From positions 36,599 through 100,598 of the forward strand of contig JAAYYU010000093.1 in NCBI GenBank assembly GCA_012515235.1: a DNA stretch of 64,000 bases, given 5' to 3'. Made by a program: the position numbers and the translations under genes. Position 1 is the stretch's first letter. The number at the start of each line of letters is the position of its first letter. Shown piece after piece: positions 7,699 through 15,452 of this stretch. The notes beneath the pieces are model-generated. The model did no database searches, was not told the DNA's origin, and was given only the letters and a program-made list of their open reading frames with translations. This DNA comes from Candidatus Anammoximicrobium sp. (GTDB taxonomy: Bacteria; Planctomycetota; Planctomycetia; Pirellulales; Pirellulaceae).

Positions 7699-10683
7699 AT
7701 GACGCGACGCAGGTTTCAGACACACGGGGTGCTGGGGTTGGTAGGGTTCCTCGTGGCCGGTGCGGGGTCGGTCTGGGCGGCCGGCGTCAACGTTACGCCC
7801 ATCGTGTTCTGGGCTTCGGATCCGGTGCGCCCCGGCGAGTCGGTCCTGGTGACGGGGGACGGACTGACGGCGGACTGCGCTGTCGAGTTGTTCCGCTTGG
7901 CCGATGAACCGGCGGGCCAGCCGCAGGCGATTCGATGGCCCGACAACGCCGTCAAGCCGGAAGTGCTTCAGCCGCGGGGGCAGTCGCTGAAGTTCGCGCT
8001 GCCCGCCGATCTGGCCCCCGGCGTCGTCGCGTTCCGCGTCCGGAGCGGTGAGGCCGTCACCGCGACGAGGCTGCTGAACGTTCCCGACCCGTGGTGGTGC
8101 CAGGGCGATGCCGGAACGGCTGCGACGCCCGGCGGGACGGCGCGGCTGTTCGGCAAGAATCTGAATTGGAGTCACAGCGCCGGCGGCGCCCCGCACGGCG
8201 CGGAGGGACTCCCGCCAGCGACGGTGGCCCTCAGCGGTCCGCGCAGCGCCGTCCTCGCGGCTCGAGGCGATGGCTACAGCCTGACGGTGGATCTCCCTGC
8301 GGATCTCCCGGTGGGAGAGTATCAAGTGCAGGTCCACAATGGGCGTGGCGGGCCGGGCGCCTGGAGTCGGCCGTTGACGATCAAGGTCATCTCACCGTCG
8401 GCTTGGCCGGGTCTGACCCTGAACGTGATGGACTTCGGGGCCGACGGCCGCGGATTGGCCGACGATACGGTGGCCATTGCCGAGGCGCTGACCCGGCTCA
8501 AGAGCGCCGGCGGCGGCGTGCTCTACTTTCCCCGTGGCAGGTACTTGGTCTCGCAAACGCTGTCGATTCCCGAACGCACCGTCCTGCGGGGCGAAAAACG
8601 CGAACTCTCGGCCATCGCTTGGCCCGACGCCAAGGAACCACTGGCCGATCTGCTGGTGGGAACTCACAGCTTTGCGATCGAGGAGCTTTCGTTCTACTGT
8701 GCCAACTACGGCAACTTCCTGACGGTCGATCTGAAGAGTCCGCAGGCCGGCAACGTCCGCCTGCACCGGCTGCGGGTGGTGGCCAACCGGTATCGCGGGC
8801 ACATGTACGACGACGCCGAGGAGATGAGCCGGCGCTTCACGCGGTTCGGCGTTCACGGCGGCAAGCTGCTGGCCTTGGGCGGCGAGAATGTCGAGGTCAG
8901 CGATTGCGACCTGTTGAGTTCGGGATGCGGCTTGTTCCTGACGCGGGCCCGCGGCGCCCGGATCACGAACAACGTTTTCCGCATGGGCCGTTTCGGCTGG
9001 TTCTGGCTCTCCGGCTCCAATGGCGTGGTTTTCGAGAACAACCAGTGCCTGGGCCAAGACCTGTCCACCTGGGGCGGCGGGATCAACTGCCTGGACGGCT
9101 CCACCGTCTCGCAGCATGTGTACTTCGCCCGCAACACGTGTTCCCAGTGGTTCGGCGGCGACAACGAGATGACCACCGACGGTTCCGGCGGCGCTTACTA
9201 CGGCAAGCTGGCGGCGACCGAGGGAACCCGGCTTACCGCAGCCGACGAGCCCAAGTGGGGCACTCGCGATTGGCGCGGGGCGGCGGTGCTGGTGATCGGC
9301 GGCCGGGGCGTCGGGCAATGCCGGCGCATTGTGCGGGCCGAGGGACGCCAGATCGAAATCGACCGCCCGTGGGACGTCGTGCCCGACGCCGACTCGCAGA
9401 TCACCGTTACCATGTACCAAGGTGATTACCTGTTGCTGGACAATCGCTTCACCGACATCGGCGTCATCCAGTTCTACGGCATGTCCCTCAACCACATCTG
9501 CGCCGGCAACACGTCGGCTCGCACAGCCGGCTTTTTCAACATGGGCATGAACTACCACCACATCCAGCCGAGTTGGTACGTCCAGTGGTTGGACAACGTG
9601 ATCGAGGAGGGCAACGGGTACGACAGCGCTCACCGCCGCCTGCCGCGGGAAGCGCAACTGGGCCTGCTGGGGCTGGCCCCGCGTCCCGATTTTCCCTACG
9701 CGCTGAACTTGGCCAGCATCGCCCGGCGGAACCGGCTGCTGAGCAACGCCGGGATCAGCGTCGGCCGCGACGAGCGGGTGCCGTCGGTCCAGGATGCGGT
9801 CGTCGAACGCTGCTATGTGCAGGACAACGACTGGGGGATCTCGGTCGCTCCAGGGGCCGCTGGCGTGCTCTTGCGTGAAAACCAATTCGAGCGCGTCACG
9901 GAGCCGGTCCGCGACCTGGCCCAGATCGGCCAACAGTTGGAAGCCGAACGCCAGCGGTTCGCCGGACGCCGCGAACCGCTGGCGGTGTGGGATTTCGCGG
10001 ACCTCAAGGGCACGCGGTTGCCGGACCGGTCCGGAAACGGATTCCATGTACGGGTCAACGGGAGGCTCGACTGCGTACAGGAAGAACCCGTCGGGACCGC
10101 GGCGCGGTTCGACGGCGAAACGTATCTGCAGGTCGGTTTCACCAGCAGCTCGGGCTATGCCTATGCCCAAGCAGCCGGCTTGGGTGCCCGTCACATGCAA
10201 CAGGAAGCCTTCAACCAGCGGGCCGTCACGATCGGCGTGTGGATCAAGCCTGCGGCCGTCGACCGCCGACAAGCGCTCGTCGGCAAACGGTTCAACGAGA
10301 CTTCGGCGCCGTTCATTTTGAGCATCCACGAGGGACGGATCGTTTTCGAGGCGGCCGAAGCCAACGGAAAATGGGCCTACAACGTCCGCTCGCCCGCGGT
10401 AGTCGAGCCCGGCCAATGGCAGCATCTGGCCGCGGTGATCGAGGAGGACAAGGGCGTGCGGCTGTGCTTGGACGGCCAGGAAGTCCTTCGCAGCGAGGCC
10501 AAGGGAAAGCTGGCCGCCAACCGCGAGCCGCTGGTGATCGGCCGCGAGGCCTGGGCAGCCAATCCGTCGGACGCTCCCCGCGGGCCGACCTTCTATCGCG
10601 GCCTCATGGGCCCGATCAAAATTTGGGCTCGTGCGCTGGAGGCCGACGAAATTGCCGCCGAGTTTGCAGCCGGAAGACCGTGA
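7699..10683 (+). CDS. Exported right-handed beta-helix (pectate-lyase fold) protein with LamG domain
   Basis: A 994-residue protein counted from ATG 7699, which gives a twin-arginine-containing leader (MTRRRF...) ending about residue 33; the open frame continues upstream, but those residues overlap the preceding sulfatase. An IPT/TIG-like region (about 36-230, GESVLVTGDGL) precedes the signature of the pectate-lyase superfamily (NVMDFGADGRGLADDTVAI, then GGGVLYFPRGRYLVSQTL). A long beta-helix of short repeats follows (VEVSDCDLLSSGCGLFLTRA, ARITNNVFRMG, VVFENNQCLG). The last 230 residues are a LamG/concanavalin domain (WDFADLKGTRLPDRSGNGF, then GQWQHLAAVIEE). It probably binds or cleaves a polysaccharide in the periplasm. 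It closes the cluster that begins at 397. Whether it is catalytic is not clear. Confidence 0.8.
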   Translation: MTRRRFQTHGVLGLVGFLVAGAGSVWAAGVNVTPIVFWASDPVRPGESVLVTGDGLTADCAVELFRLADEPAGQPQAIRWPDNAVKPEVLQPRGQSLKFALPADLAPGVVAFRVRSGEAVTATRLLNVPDPWWCQGDAGTAATPGGTARLFGKNLNWSHSAGGAPHGAEGLPPATVALSGPRSAVLAARGDGYSLTVDLPADLPVGEYQVQVHNGRGGPGAWSRPLTIKVISPSAWPGLTLNVMDFGADGRGLADDTVAIAEALTRLKSAGGGVLYFPRGRYLVSQTLSIPERTVLRGEKRELSAIAWPDAKEPLADLLVGTHSFAIEELSFYCANYGNFLTVDLKSPQAGNVRLHRLRVVANRYRGHMYDDAEEMSRRFTRFGVHGGKLLALGGENVEVSDCDLLSSGCGLFLTRARGARITNNVFRMGRFGWFWLSGSNGVVFENNQCLGQDLSTWGGGINCLDGSTVSQHVYFARNTCSQWFGGDNEMTTDGSGGAYYGKLAATEGTRLTAADEPKWGTRDWRGAAVLVIGGRGVGQCRRIVRAEGRQIEIDRPWDVVPDADSQITVTMYQGDYLLLDNRFTDIGVIQFYGMSLNHICAGNTSARTAGFFNMGMNYHHIQPSWYVQWLDNVIEEGNGYDSAHRRLPREAQLGLLGLAPRPDFPYALNLASIARRNRLLSNAGISVGRDERVPSVQDAVVERCYVQDNDWGISVAPGAAGVLLRENQFERVTEPVRDLAQIGQQLEAERQRFAGRREPLAVWDFADLKGTRLPDRSGNGFHVRVNGRLDCVQEEPVGTAARFDGETYLQVGFTSSSGYAYAQAAGLGARHMQQEAFNQRAVTIGVWIKPAAVDRRQALVGKRFNETSAPFILSIHEGRIVFEAAEANGKWAYNVRSPAVVEPGQWQHLAAVIEEDKGVRLCLDGQEVLRSEAKGKLAANREPLVIGREAWAANPSDAPRGPTFYRGLMGPIKIWARALEADEIAAEFAAGRP

Positions 10684-10889
10684 GTCCAGCCGGTATTGCT
10701 CCGGGCGGGCGATGAACCCGCCCAGACACTCGCGCATCCCGACAAAGCCGCAGGTCGGCTGGGAAGCCGGATGAGCTGTTTCCTCCGCGGCGCCGCCGGG
10801 CCCGCGCCAGCGGAAGACGCCCTGGATCAAGTCGGCGTCCGCTTCACCACGGCTGCCGAGAACGCTCAGTGTGACTTGGTACTAACAGC

Positions 10890-11309
10890 CTAGTCGGGGA
10901 AAAAACCTTCGGTCTGCGGATTGTATTTCCACTGGCCGCCGCCATAGTCCCAGTTGCCGTTGGCGGTCTGGGTGGCTCCCCGCTGGGCGGTCGCGTCCAG
11001 GGCCAGGATCGGGGCGCAGATTTCGGGGTAATCGTCGGCCGAGTTGGCCAAGCGGCGCTGGACGTCGGCCGGATCGCGGATCTTGACGTCCTTCAGCGGC
11101 GCCCGCAGCTTGCGCTTGCGCAGGGCGTCGGCCACCCGGATGCCGGCCTTCTTGTCCTCGCCGGCTGGAATCCTGTTTTCCGGCTGGATTCGTGGAAACC
11201 GCCGTCTTGCTCGTGGAAACCGGCGGGCTGCCCCGGCTGCCCTGCCCGCGATCCCTTCAATGCGGGCGTGTCCATTGGGAAGCACATCGGGCTGGAACGG
11301 AAGCGACAA
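10890..11309 (-). CDS. Unrecognised open frame, possibly a gene remnant
   Basis: The 139-codon minus-strand frame has a plausible protein-like second half, including AGIRVADALRKRKLRAPLKD, DDYPEICAPILALD and a terminal NGNWDYGGGQWKYNPQTEG. That last piece faintly recalls the ends of secretion-type pseudopilins. The first 50 residues are Arg/Pro-rich and look non-coding; they coincide with imperfect direct repeats at about 11,186-11,230 (TTCGTGGAAACCGCCG and CTCGTGGAAACCGGCG on the plus strand). No good ribosome site is seen. It may be the 3' end of a gene whose 5' part was lost. The rest of 10,684-11,486 holds nothing I can support. Confidence 0.3.
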   Translation of the reverse strand: MSLPFQPDVLPNGHARIEGIAGRAAGAARRFPRARRRFPRIQPENRIPAGEDKKAGIRVADALRKRKLRAPLKDVKIRDPADVQRRLANSADDYPEICAPILALDATAQRGATQTANGNWDYGGGQWKYNPQTEGFFPD

Positions 11310-11486
11310 TCGCGCCGATGAGGTTGCGACACTGGTTGAAAGCCGATGTTGCGGGCGTTACGCTACTGCCGGTGCGTGCCGTGCGGTTTCGCGAGCCGCG
11401 GGCCTAGATCGGCTTGCGGGGCGTCTGTCTTTCTCCCTTTCGGCGGATGCTCGTAGGCCGGTTCGCAGCGGAAAGGTGAGCCCGTC

Positions 11487-14400
11487 ATGCCTCAAGTCGT
11501 CATCGAAAACCCGGTCATCAACTCGCCGTTCGAGGAACCCAAGCGGCACTTCCGGTTCGACGAACAAGGCATCACCAACCAGATCGAATCCACCCGCCGG
11601 ATCAGCCAATACTTCGTGCCGATCGCCAAGCCCCGGAAGAAAACGAAGGACAAGCAGCTGACCTTCGACGAATGGACCGAGGACCGGATCGAAGAAAACA
11701 AGACCGTCAACGCCATCCGGCAACTCGTGAAAATCTGGCGCGAAGGCCGATACTCGGACGACGTGACCCGCCAGACCGCCCGCCTGCTGGAGTATTGGTG
11801 CCGGAATGACCGCACCCGCCGCTTGTTTTTCTGTCAGATCGAAGCCCTCGAAACGCTGATCTACATCACCGAAGTCGCCAAGAAGTACGGCCACACGTGG
11901 ATTGAAAACGACCTGCGACGGTTCAATGAGGATGCGAACGCCGGCCTACTCCGGATTGCCGCCAAGATGGCCACGGGCAGCGGCAAGACCGTGGTCATGG
12001 CCATGCTGATCGTTTGGCACGTTCTGAACAAGCTGGCCAATCCCAAGGACGCCCGCTTCACCGACACGTTCCTGATTGTCACGCCGGGCATCACGATCCG
12101 GGACCGCTTGCGGGTGCTGTTGCCCAGCGATCCGGGCAACTACTACCGCGCCCTAGACCTTGTTCCGCCCGACCTGATGGACAAGCTGGGGCAAGCCAAG
12201 ATCGTCATCACCAACTACCACGCCTTCCTCCGGCGCGAGAAGGTCAAGGCCGCCTCGCTGACCAAGGCCATCCTCCAACAAAGTGAAGACTCGCCCTTCA
12301 CGGAATCCGAAGGCGAGATGGTTCGCCGTGTCTGCCGCAGCCTGGGCAACAAGCGGCAGATCATCGTCATCAATGACGAGGCGCACCATTGCTACCGGCG
12401 CCGCGCAGGCGACGACGAGGTGAAACTGTCCGGCGAAGACCGCAAGGAAGCCGAGAAACGCGACGCTGCCGCCCGCGTCTGGATCAGCGGTTTGGAGGCC
12501 GTCCAGCGCAGCATCGGTATCAAGAACGTCTACGACCTGTCCGCTACGCCCTTCTTCCTGCGCGGGTCCGGGTACGGCGAAGGCCATTTGTTCCCCTGGG
12601 TGGTCTCCGACTTCTCGCTGATCGACGCCATCGAGTGCGGCATCGTGAAAGTCCCCCGCGTCCCCGTGGCGGACAACGCCATGACCGGCGACCAGCCCAC
12701 CTATCGCGACCTGTGGCCCCGCATCCGCGACGACCTGCCTAAGAAGGGCCGCAAGACGGACGCCATCACGGGCGAACCCAAATTGCCCGCCGTCCTGGAG
12801 GGTGCCCTGCAAAGCTTGTACGCCAACTACGCCAAGTGTTACGAGCGGTGGCAGAACAACGACGAAGCCCGCGCCAACGGCCTGACGCCGCCCGTGTTCA
12901 TCGTCGTCTGCAACAACACCAACGTCTCGAAGATGGTCTTCGATTACATCGCCGGCTGGGAAAAGCCCGTGCCCGATGGCAGCACGGTAGCCGTGCCGGG
13001 GCGGCTGGACATCTTCAGCAACGTGGCCGGCGGACAATTCACCGACCGCCCCAACACGATCCTCGTCGATTCCGAACAGTTGGAATCGGGCGACGCGATG
13101 AGCGACGACTTCAAGAAAATCGCCGCGCGGGAAATCGACGAGTTCAAGGCCGAATACCGCCGCCGCTTCCCCGGCAGCGATCCCGAAAAGCTGACCGACG
13201 AAGATTTGCTGCGCGAAGTGCTGAACACCGTGGGCAAGCCGGGCAAGCTTGGCGAAAACGTCAAGTGCGTGGTCTCCGTCTCGATGCTCACCGAAGGCTG
13301 GGACGCCAACACGGTGACGCACATCCTGGGCGTGCGGGCCTTCGGTACGCAACTGCTGTGCGAACAAGTGGTGGGGCGGGGACTCCGGCGCATGAGCTAC
13401 CATGCCGAGCCTTGTACCCTCCCGCTGCCGGATGGAACCGTCGCCAGCTTCGAGGCTTTCCCCGTCGAATACGCCGAAGTCTACGGCGTCCCGTTCTCGT
13501 TTATTCCGTCTGCCGGTTCATCGGCCGATCCGAAACCGGGGCCGATCCCCACCCGCGTCCGGGCGCTGGAAGATCGTCGCCGTGCCTGCGAAATCACGTT
13601 CCCCCGCATCGACGGCTACCGCTACGAACTTCCCGCAGAACGCCTGACCGCCAAGTTCTCGAAGCAATCCGAACTCAGGTTGACGACCGCCCACGTTCCG
13701 ACCAAAGTCGAGAACGCGCCAATCGTCGGCGAGTCGGCCATTCACACGCTGGACGACCTCCGGGCAAGACGCCCGCAAGAGGTTGCATTCCGGCTCGCGA
13801 AGCGGCTGCTGGAACACTACTTCCGCGACGACGACCAGAACATCAAGCCCTGGCTGTTCCCCGACCTGCTGGCCATCAGCCGATCCTGGCTGGCCAGTTG
13901 CGTCGTCTGCAAAGACAACACGTTCCCGCAACTCCTGCTGCTGGTGCAAAACGCCTACGACGCGGCCGACCGCATCTACAAGGCGCTCGTCGAGTCCACC
14001 GACGGCGACAAACGGTTGCTGCCCATCCCCAAGTCCTACGACACGGTGGGCTCGACCGTCCACGTGGACTTCGACACCATTCGAGCCACGTACAGGACGC
14101 GCGCCGACAAATGCCACGTTTCCCACGTCGTGGGTGATACACAGTCGTGGGAACAGAAAATGGCGCAAACGTTCGAGGACCTGGACGAGGTTCTGTGTTA
14201 CGTCAAGAATGCCGGACTGGGGTTCCTGATCCCGTACACGATCGGCGGCGTGCAACGCAACTACATGCCCGACTTCATCGCTCGGATCGACGACGGGCAT
14301 GGCCGCGACAACCCGCTGAACCTGATCGTCGAAGTGACCGGAGCGAAGGACAAGGACAAAGAGGCCAAGGTCAGTACCGCCAAGACGCTTTGGGTTCCCG

Positions 14401-14495
14401 CCGTCAACAACGCCGGGACGTGGGGCCGTTGGACGTTTGTCGAGGTCCGCGATCCGTGGAACGCAAAGAAAGAAATCCTTGGGCAGAAAGATTGA
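11487..14495 (+). CDS. Type III-like restriction enzyme, DEAH helicase/nuclease (BPTD_3080-like family)
   Basis: A 1002-residue superfamily-2 helicase of the type III Res kind. Visible motifs are Walker A MATGSGKTV (about 161-169), motif II NDEAHH (296-301), the SAT-type motif YDLSATPFFLRG, and motif VI QVVGRGLRR (from 627). The C-terminal region has a PD-(D/E)xK-like layout, NYMPDFIARID then LNLIVEVTG, followed by AKTLWVPAVNN. The order, length and N-terminus (FRFDEQGITNQIESTRR) match what I recall of BPTD_3080-type restriction proteins. Role: ATP-driven DNA translocation and cleavage, paired with the methyltransferase at 15,453. The stop codon lies inside the left arm of the hairpin at 14,479, so the last three residues (QKD) are encoded by the repeat. 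Confidence 0.88.
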   Translation: MPQVVIENPVINSPFEEPKRHFRFDEQGITNQIESTRRISQYFVPIAKPRKKTKDKQLTFDEWTEDRIEENKTVNAIRQLVKIWREGRYSDDVTRQTARLLEYWCRNDRTRRLFFCQIEALETLIYITEVAKKYGHTWIENDLRRFNEDANAGLLRIAAKMATGSGKTVVMAMLIVWHVLNKLANPKDARFTDTFLIVTPGITIRDRLRVLLPSDPGNYYRALDLVPPDLMDKLGQAKIVITNYHAFLRREKVKAASLTKAILQQSEDSPFTESEGEMVRRVCRSLGNKRQIIVINDEAHHCYRRRAGDDEVKLSGEDRKEAEKRDAAARVWISGLEAVQRSIGIKNVYDLSATPFFLRGSGYGEGHLFPWVVSDFSLIDAIECGIVKVPRVPVADNAMTGDQPTYRDLWPRIRDDLPKKGRKTDAITGEPKLPAVLEGALQSLYANYAKCYERWQNNDEARANGLTPPVFIVVCNNTNVSKMVFDYIAGWEKPVPDGSTVAVPGRLDIFSNVAGGQFTDRPNTILVDSEQLESGDAMSDDFKKIAAREIDEFKAEYRRRFPGSDPEKLTDEDLLREVLNTVGKPGKLGENVKCVVSVSMLTEGWDANTVTHILGVRAFGTQLLCEQVVGRGLRRMSYHAEPCTLPLPDGTVASFEAFPVEYAEVYGVPFSFIPSAGSSADPKPGPIPTRVRALEDRRRACEITFPRIDGYRYELPAERLTAKFSKQSELRLTTAHVPTKVENAPIVGESAIHTLDDLRARRPQEVAFRLAKRLLEHYFRDDDQNIKPWLFPDLLAISRSWLASCVVCKDNTFPQLLLLVQNAYDAADRIYKALVESTDGDKRLLPIPKSYDTVGSTVHVDFDTIRATYRTRADKCHVSHVVGDTQSWEQKMAQTFEDLDEVLCYVKNAGLGFLIPYTIGGVQRNYMPDFIARIDDGHGRDNPLNLIVEVTGAKDKDKEAKVSTAKTLWVPAVNNAGTWGRWTFVEVRDPWNAKKEILGQKD

Positions 14496-14554
14496 TGGCA
14501 GAAAAATGAATGGGAAATTATCTTTATCTTTCTGCCATCAATTTTTCTGCCCAA
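14479..14554. repeat. Hairpin element, copy 1 (upstream of the GxxExxY gene)
   Basis: Two 31-base arms (14,479-14,509 and 14,524-14,554) pair with three mismatches around a 14-base loop. Each arm contains the octamer GGCAGAAA twice, 7 bases apart (GGCAGAAA-gATTGAT-GGCAGAAA). The left arm holds the TGA stop of the upstream helicase gene. The element is homologous, including its loop (ATGAA...AATT...TCTTTAT), to the reverse complement of the hairpin at 15,361. The GxxExxY gene therefore has this element in inverted orientation at both ends. Confidence 0.9.
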
Positions 14555-14573
14555 TTCCCCCGGGGAGACACTG

Positions 14574-15374
14574 ATGCCCGTCGTCGTCCACGCCGAACTC
14601 CGCAGACCGACGCAGGAGGAATTCGCCGCGATTTCGTACGATGTCATGCACCATCTGTTCACGATTCACAACGAATTCGGCCGCTTCCTGCGAGAGGAAA
14701 TCTACAAGCAAGAACTCCTGGTGCGTCGGAACGGAATTCAATTAGAGGTCCCGATCGACGTGTCGTTCGGCCGTTTCACCAAACGGTACGAGATGGACGT
14801 CCTGGCTGACCACTGCGCCGTGTTCGAACTCAAGACGGTCGAATTCCTTGCTCCGCAACACCGCGCACAGCTGCTCCATTATCTCCTGCTGGCCGACTTG
14901 CCCCACGGAAAACTGGTTAACATGCGGACAGATGTCGTCGAACACGAGTTCGTAAATACGACGCTACGGCTGGCCGACCGCCGACAGTTTTCGGTCGCGG
15001 ATGACGGCGGTGCGGACACAGGACCGGACCTGCGCCCAGTCAAGGATTTGTTCCTCGCCCTTGTCAACGACTGGGGCACCGGCCTGGAATTGCCGCTGTA
15101 CACGGAAGCGATGACGGAACTTCTGGGCGGCGAGGATCATGTGATTCAAGAAATCGAGATTGTCTCAGGCAGTCGAGTGGCCGGCCGACAAAAGGTGCTC
15201 CTTGCTTCGCCCGGCACGGTGTTCAAGATTACTTCGGTCGACGAGCGCAGCCGCGAGCGGTTCGCGGACCACGCGCGGCGATTCATCCAGCATACACGGA
15301 TGGACGCTCTGCTCTGGATCAACATCACCCTGCATGAAGTCATGTTGAAGATCATTAGGAGGCAGAAAAATTGA
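14574..15374 (+). CDS. GxxExxY-family protein with C-terminal extension
   Basis: A 266-residue protein. The first 125 residues fit the GxxExxY family, a PD-(D/E)xK-like small fold: IHNEFGRFLREEIYKQEL corresponds to the G..E..Y segment, followed by YEMDVLADHCAVFELKTVE (the D...ELK metal-site pattern) and HRAQLLHYLLLADLPHGKL. The remaining 140 residues are an extension not found in the short forms I know. The family's biochemical role is unsettled; stand-alone copies are common in planctomycetes and other genomes. It sits between the nuclease and methyltransferase genes and is bracketed by two inverted hairpin elements, so it may be a mobile passenger rather than a restriction subunit. A GGGGAGA site precedes ATG 14,574. 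The TGA stop lies in the second hairpin. Confidence 0.8.
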   Translation: MPVVVHAELRRPTQEEFAAISYDVMHHLFTIHNEFGRFLREEIYKQELLVRRNGIQLEVPIDVSFGRFTKRYEMDVLADHCAVFELKTVEFLAPQHRAQLLHYLLLADLPHGKLVNMRTDVVEHEFVNTTLRLADRRQFSVADDGGADTGPDLRPVKDLFLALVNDWGTGLELPLYTEAMTELLGGEDHVIQEIEIVSGSRVAGRQKVLLASPGTVFKITSVDERSRERFADHARRFIQHTRMDALLWINITLHEVMLKIIRRQKN

Positions 15375-15431
15375 TGGCAGAAAAATAAAGAACGAATTGG
15401 TCTTCATATTTCTGCCATCAATCTTTCTGCC
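15361..15431. repeat. Hairpin element, copy 2 (downstream of the GxxExxY gene, inverted)
   Basis: Arms at 15,361-15,391 and 15,401-15,431 are each 31 bases, with three mismatches and a 9-base loop. The same double GGCAGAAA unit is present. At the variable base after the first octamer, this hairpin has A in the left arm and G (read as complement) in the right arm, opposite to copy 1. The two outer arms of the cassette therefore match each other, and so do the two inner arms. The left arm supplies the TGA stop (15,372-15,374) of the GxxExxY gene. Confidence 0.9.
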
Positions 15432-15452
15432 CCATCCTCCCTGGAAGTCACC

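Noticed and set aside
8392..10830. Minus-strand open frame of 812 codons under the beta-helix gene
   Set aside because: Same reason: codon-position shadow of a strong plus-strand gene, with no recognisable motif.
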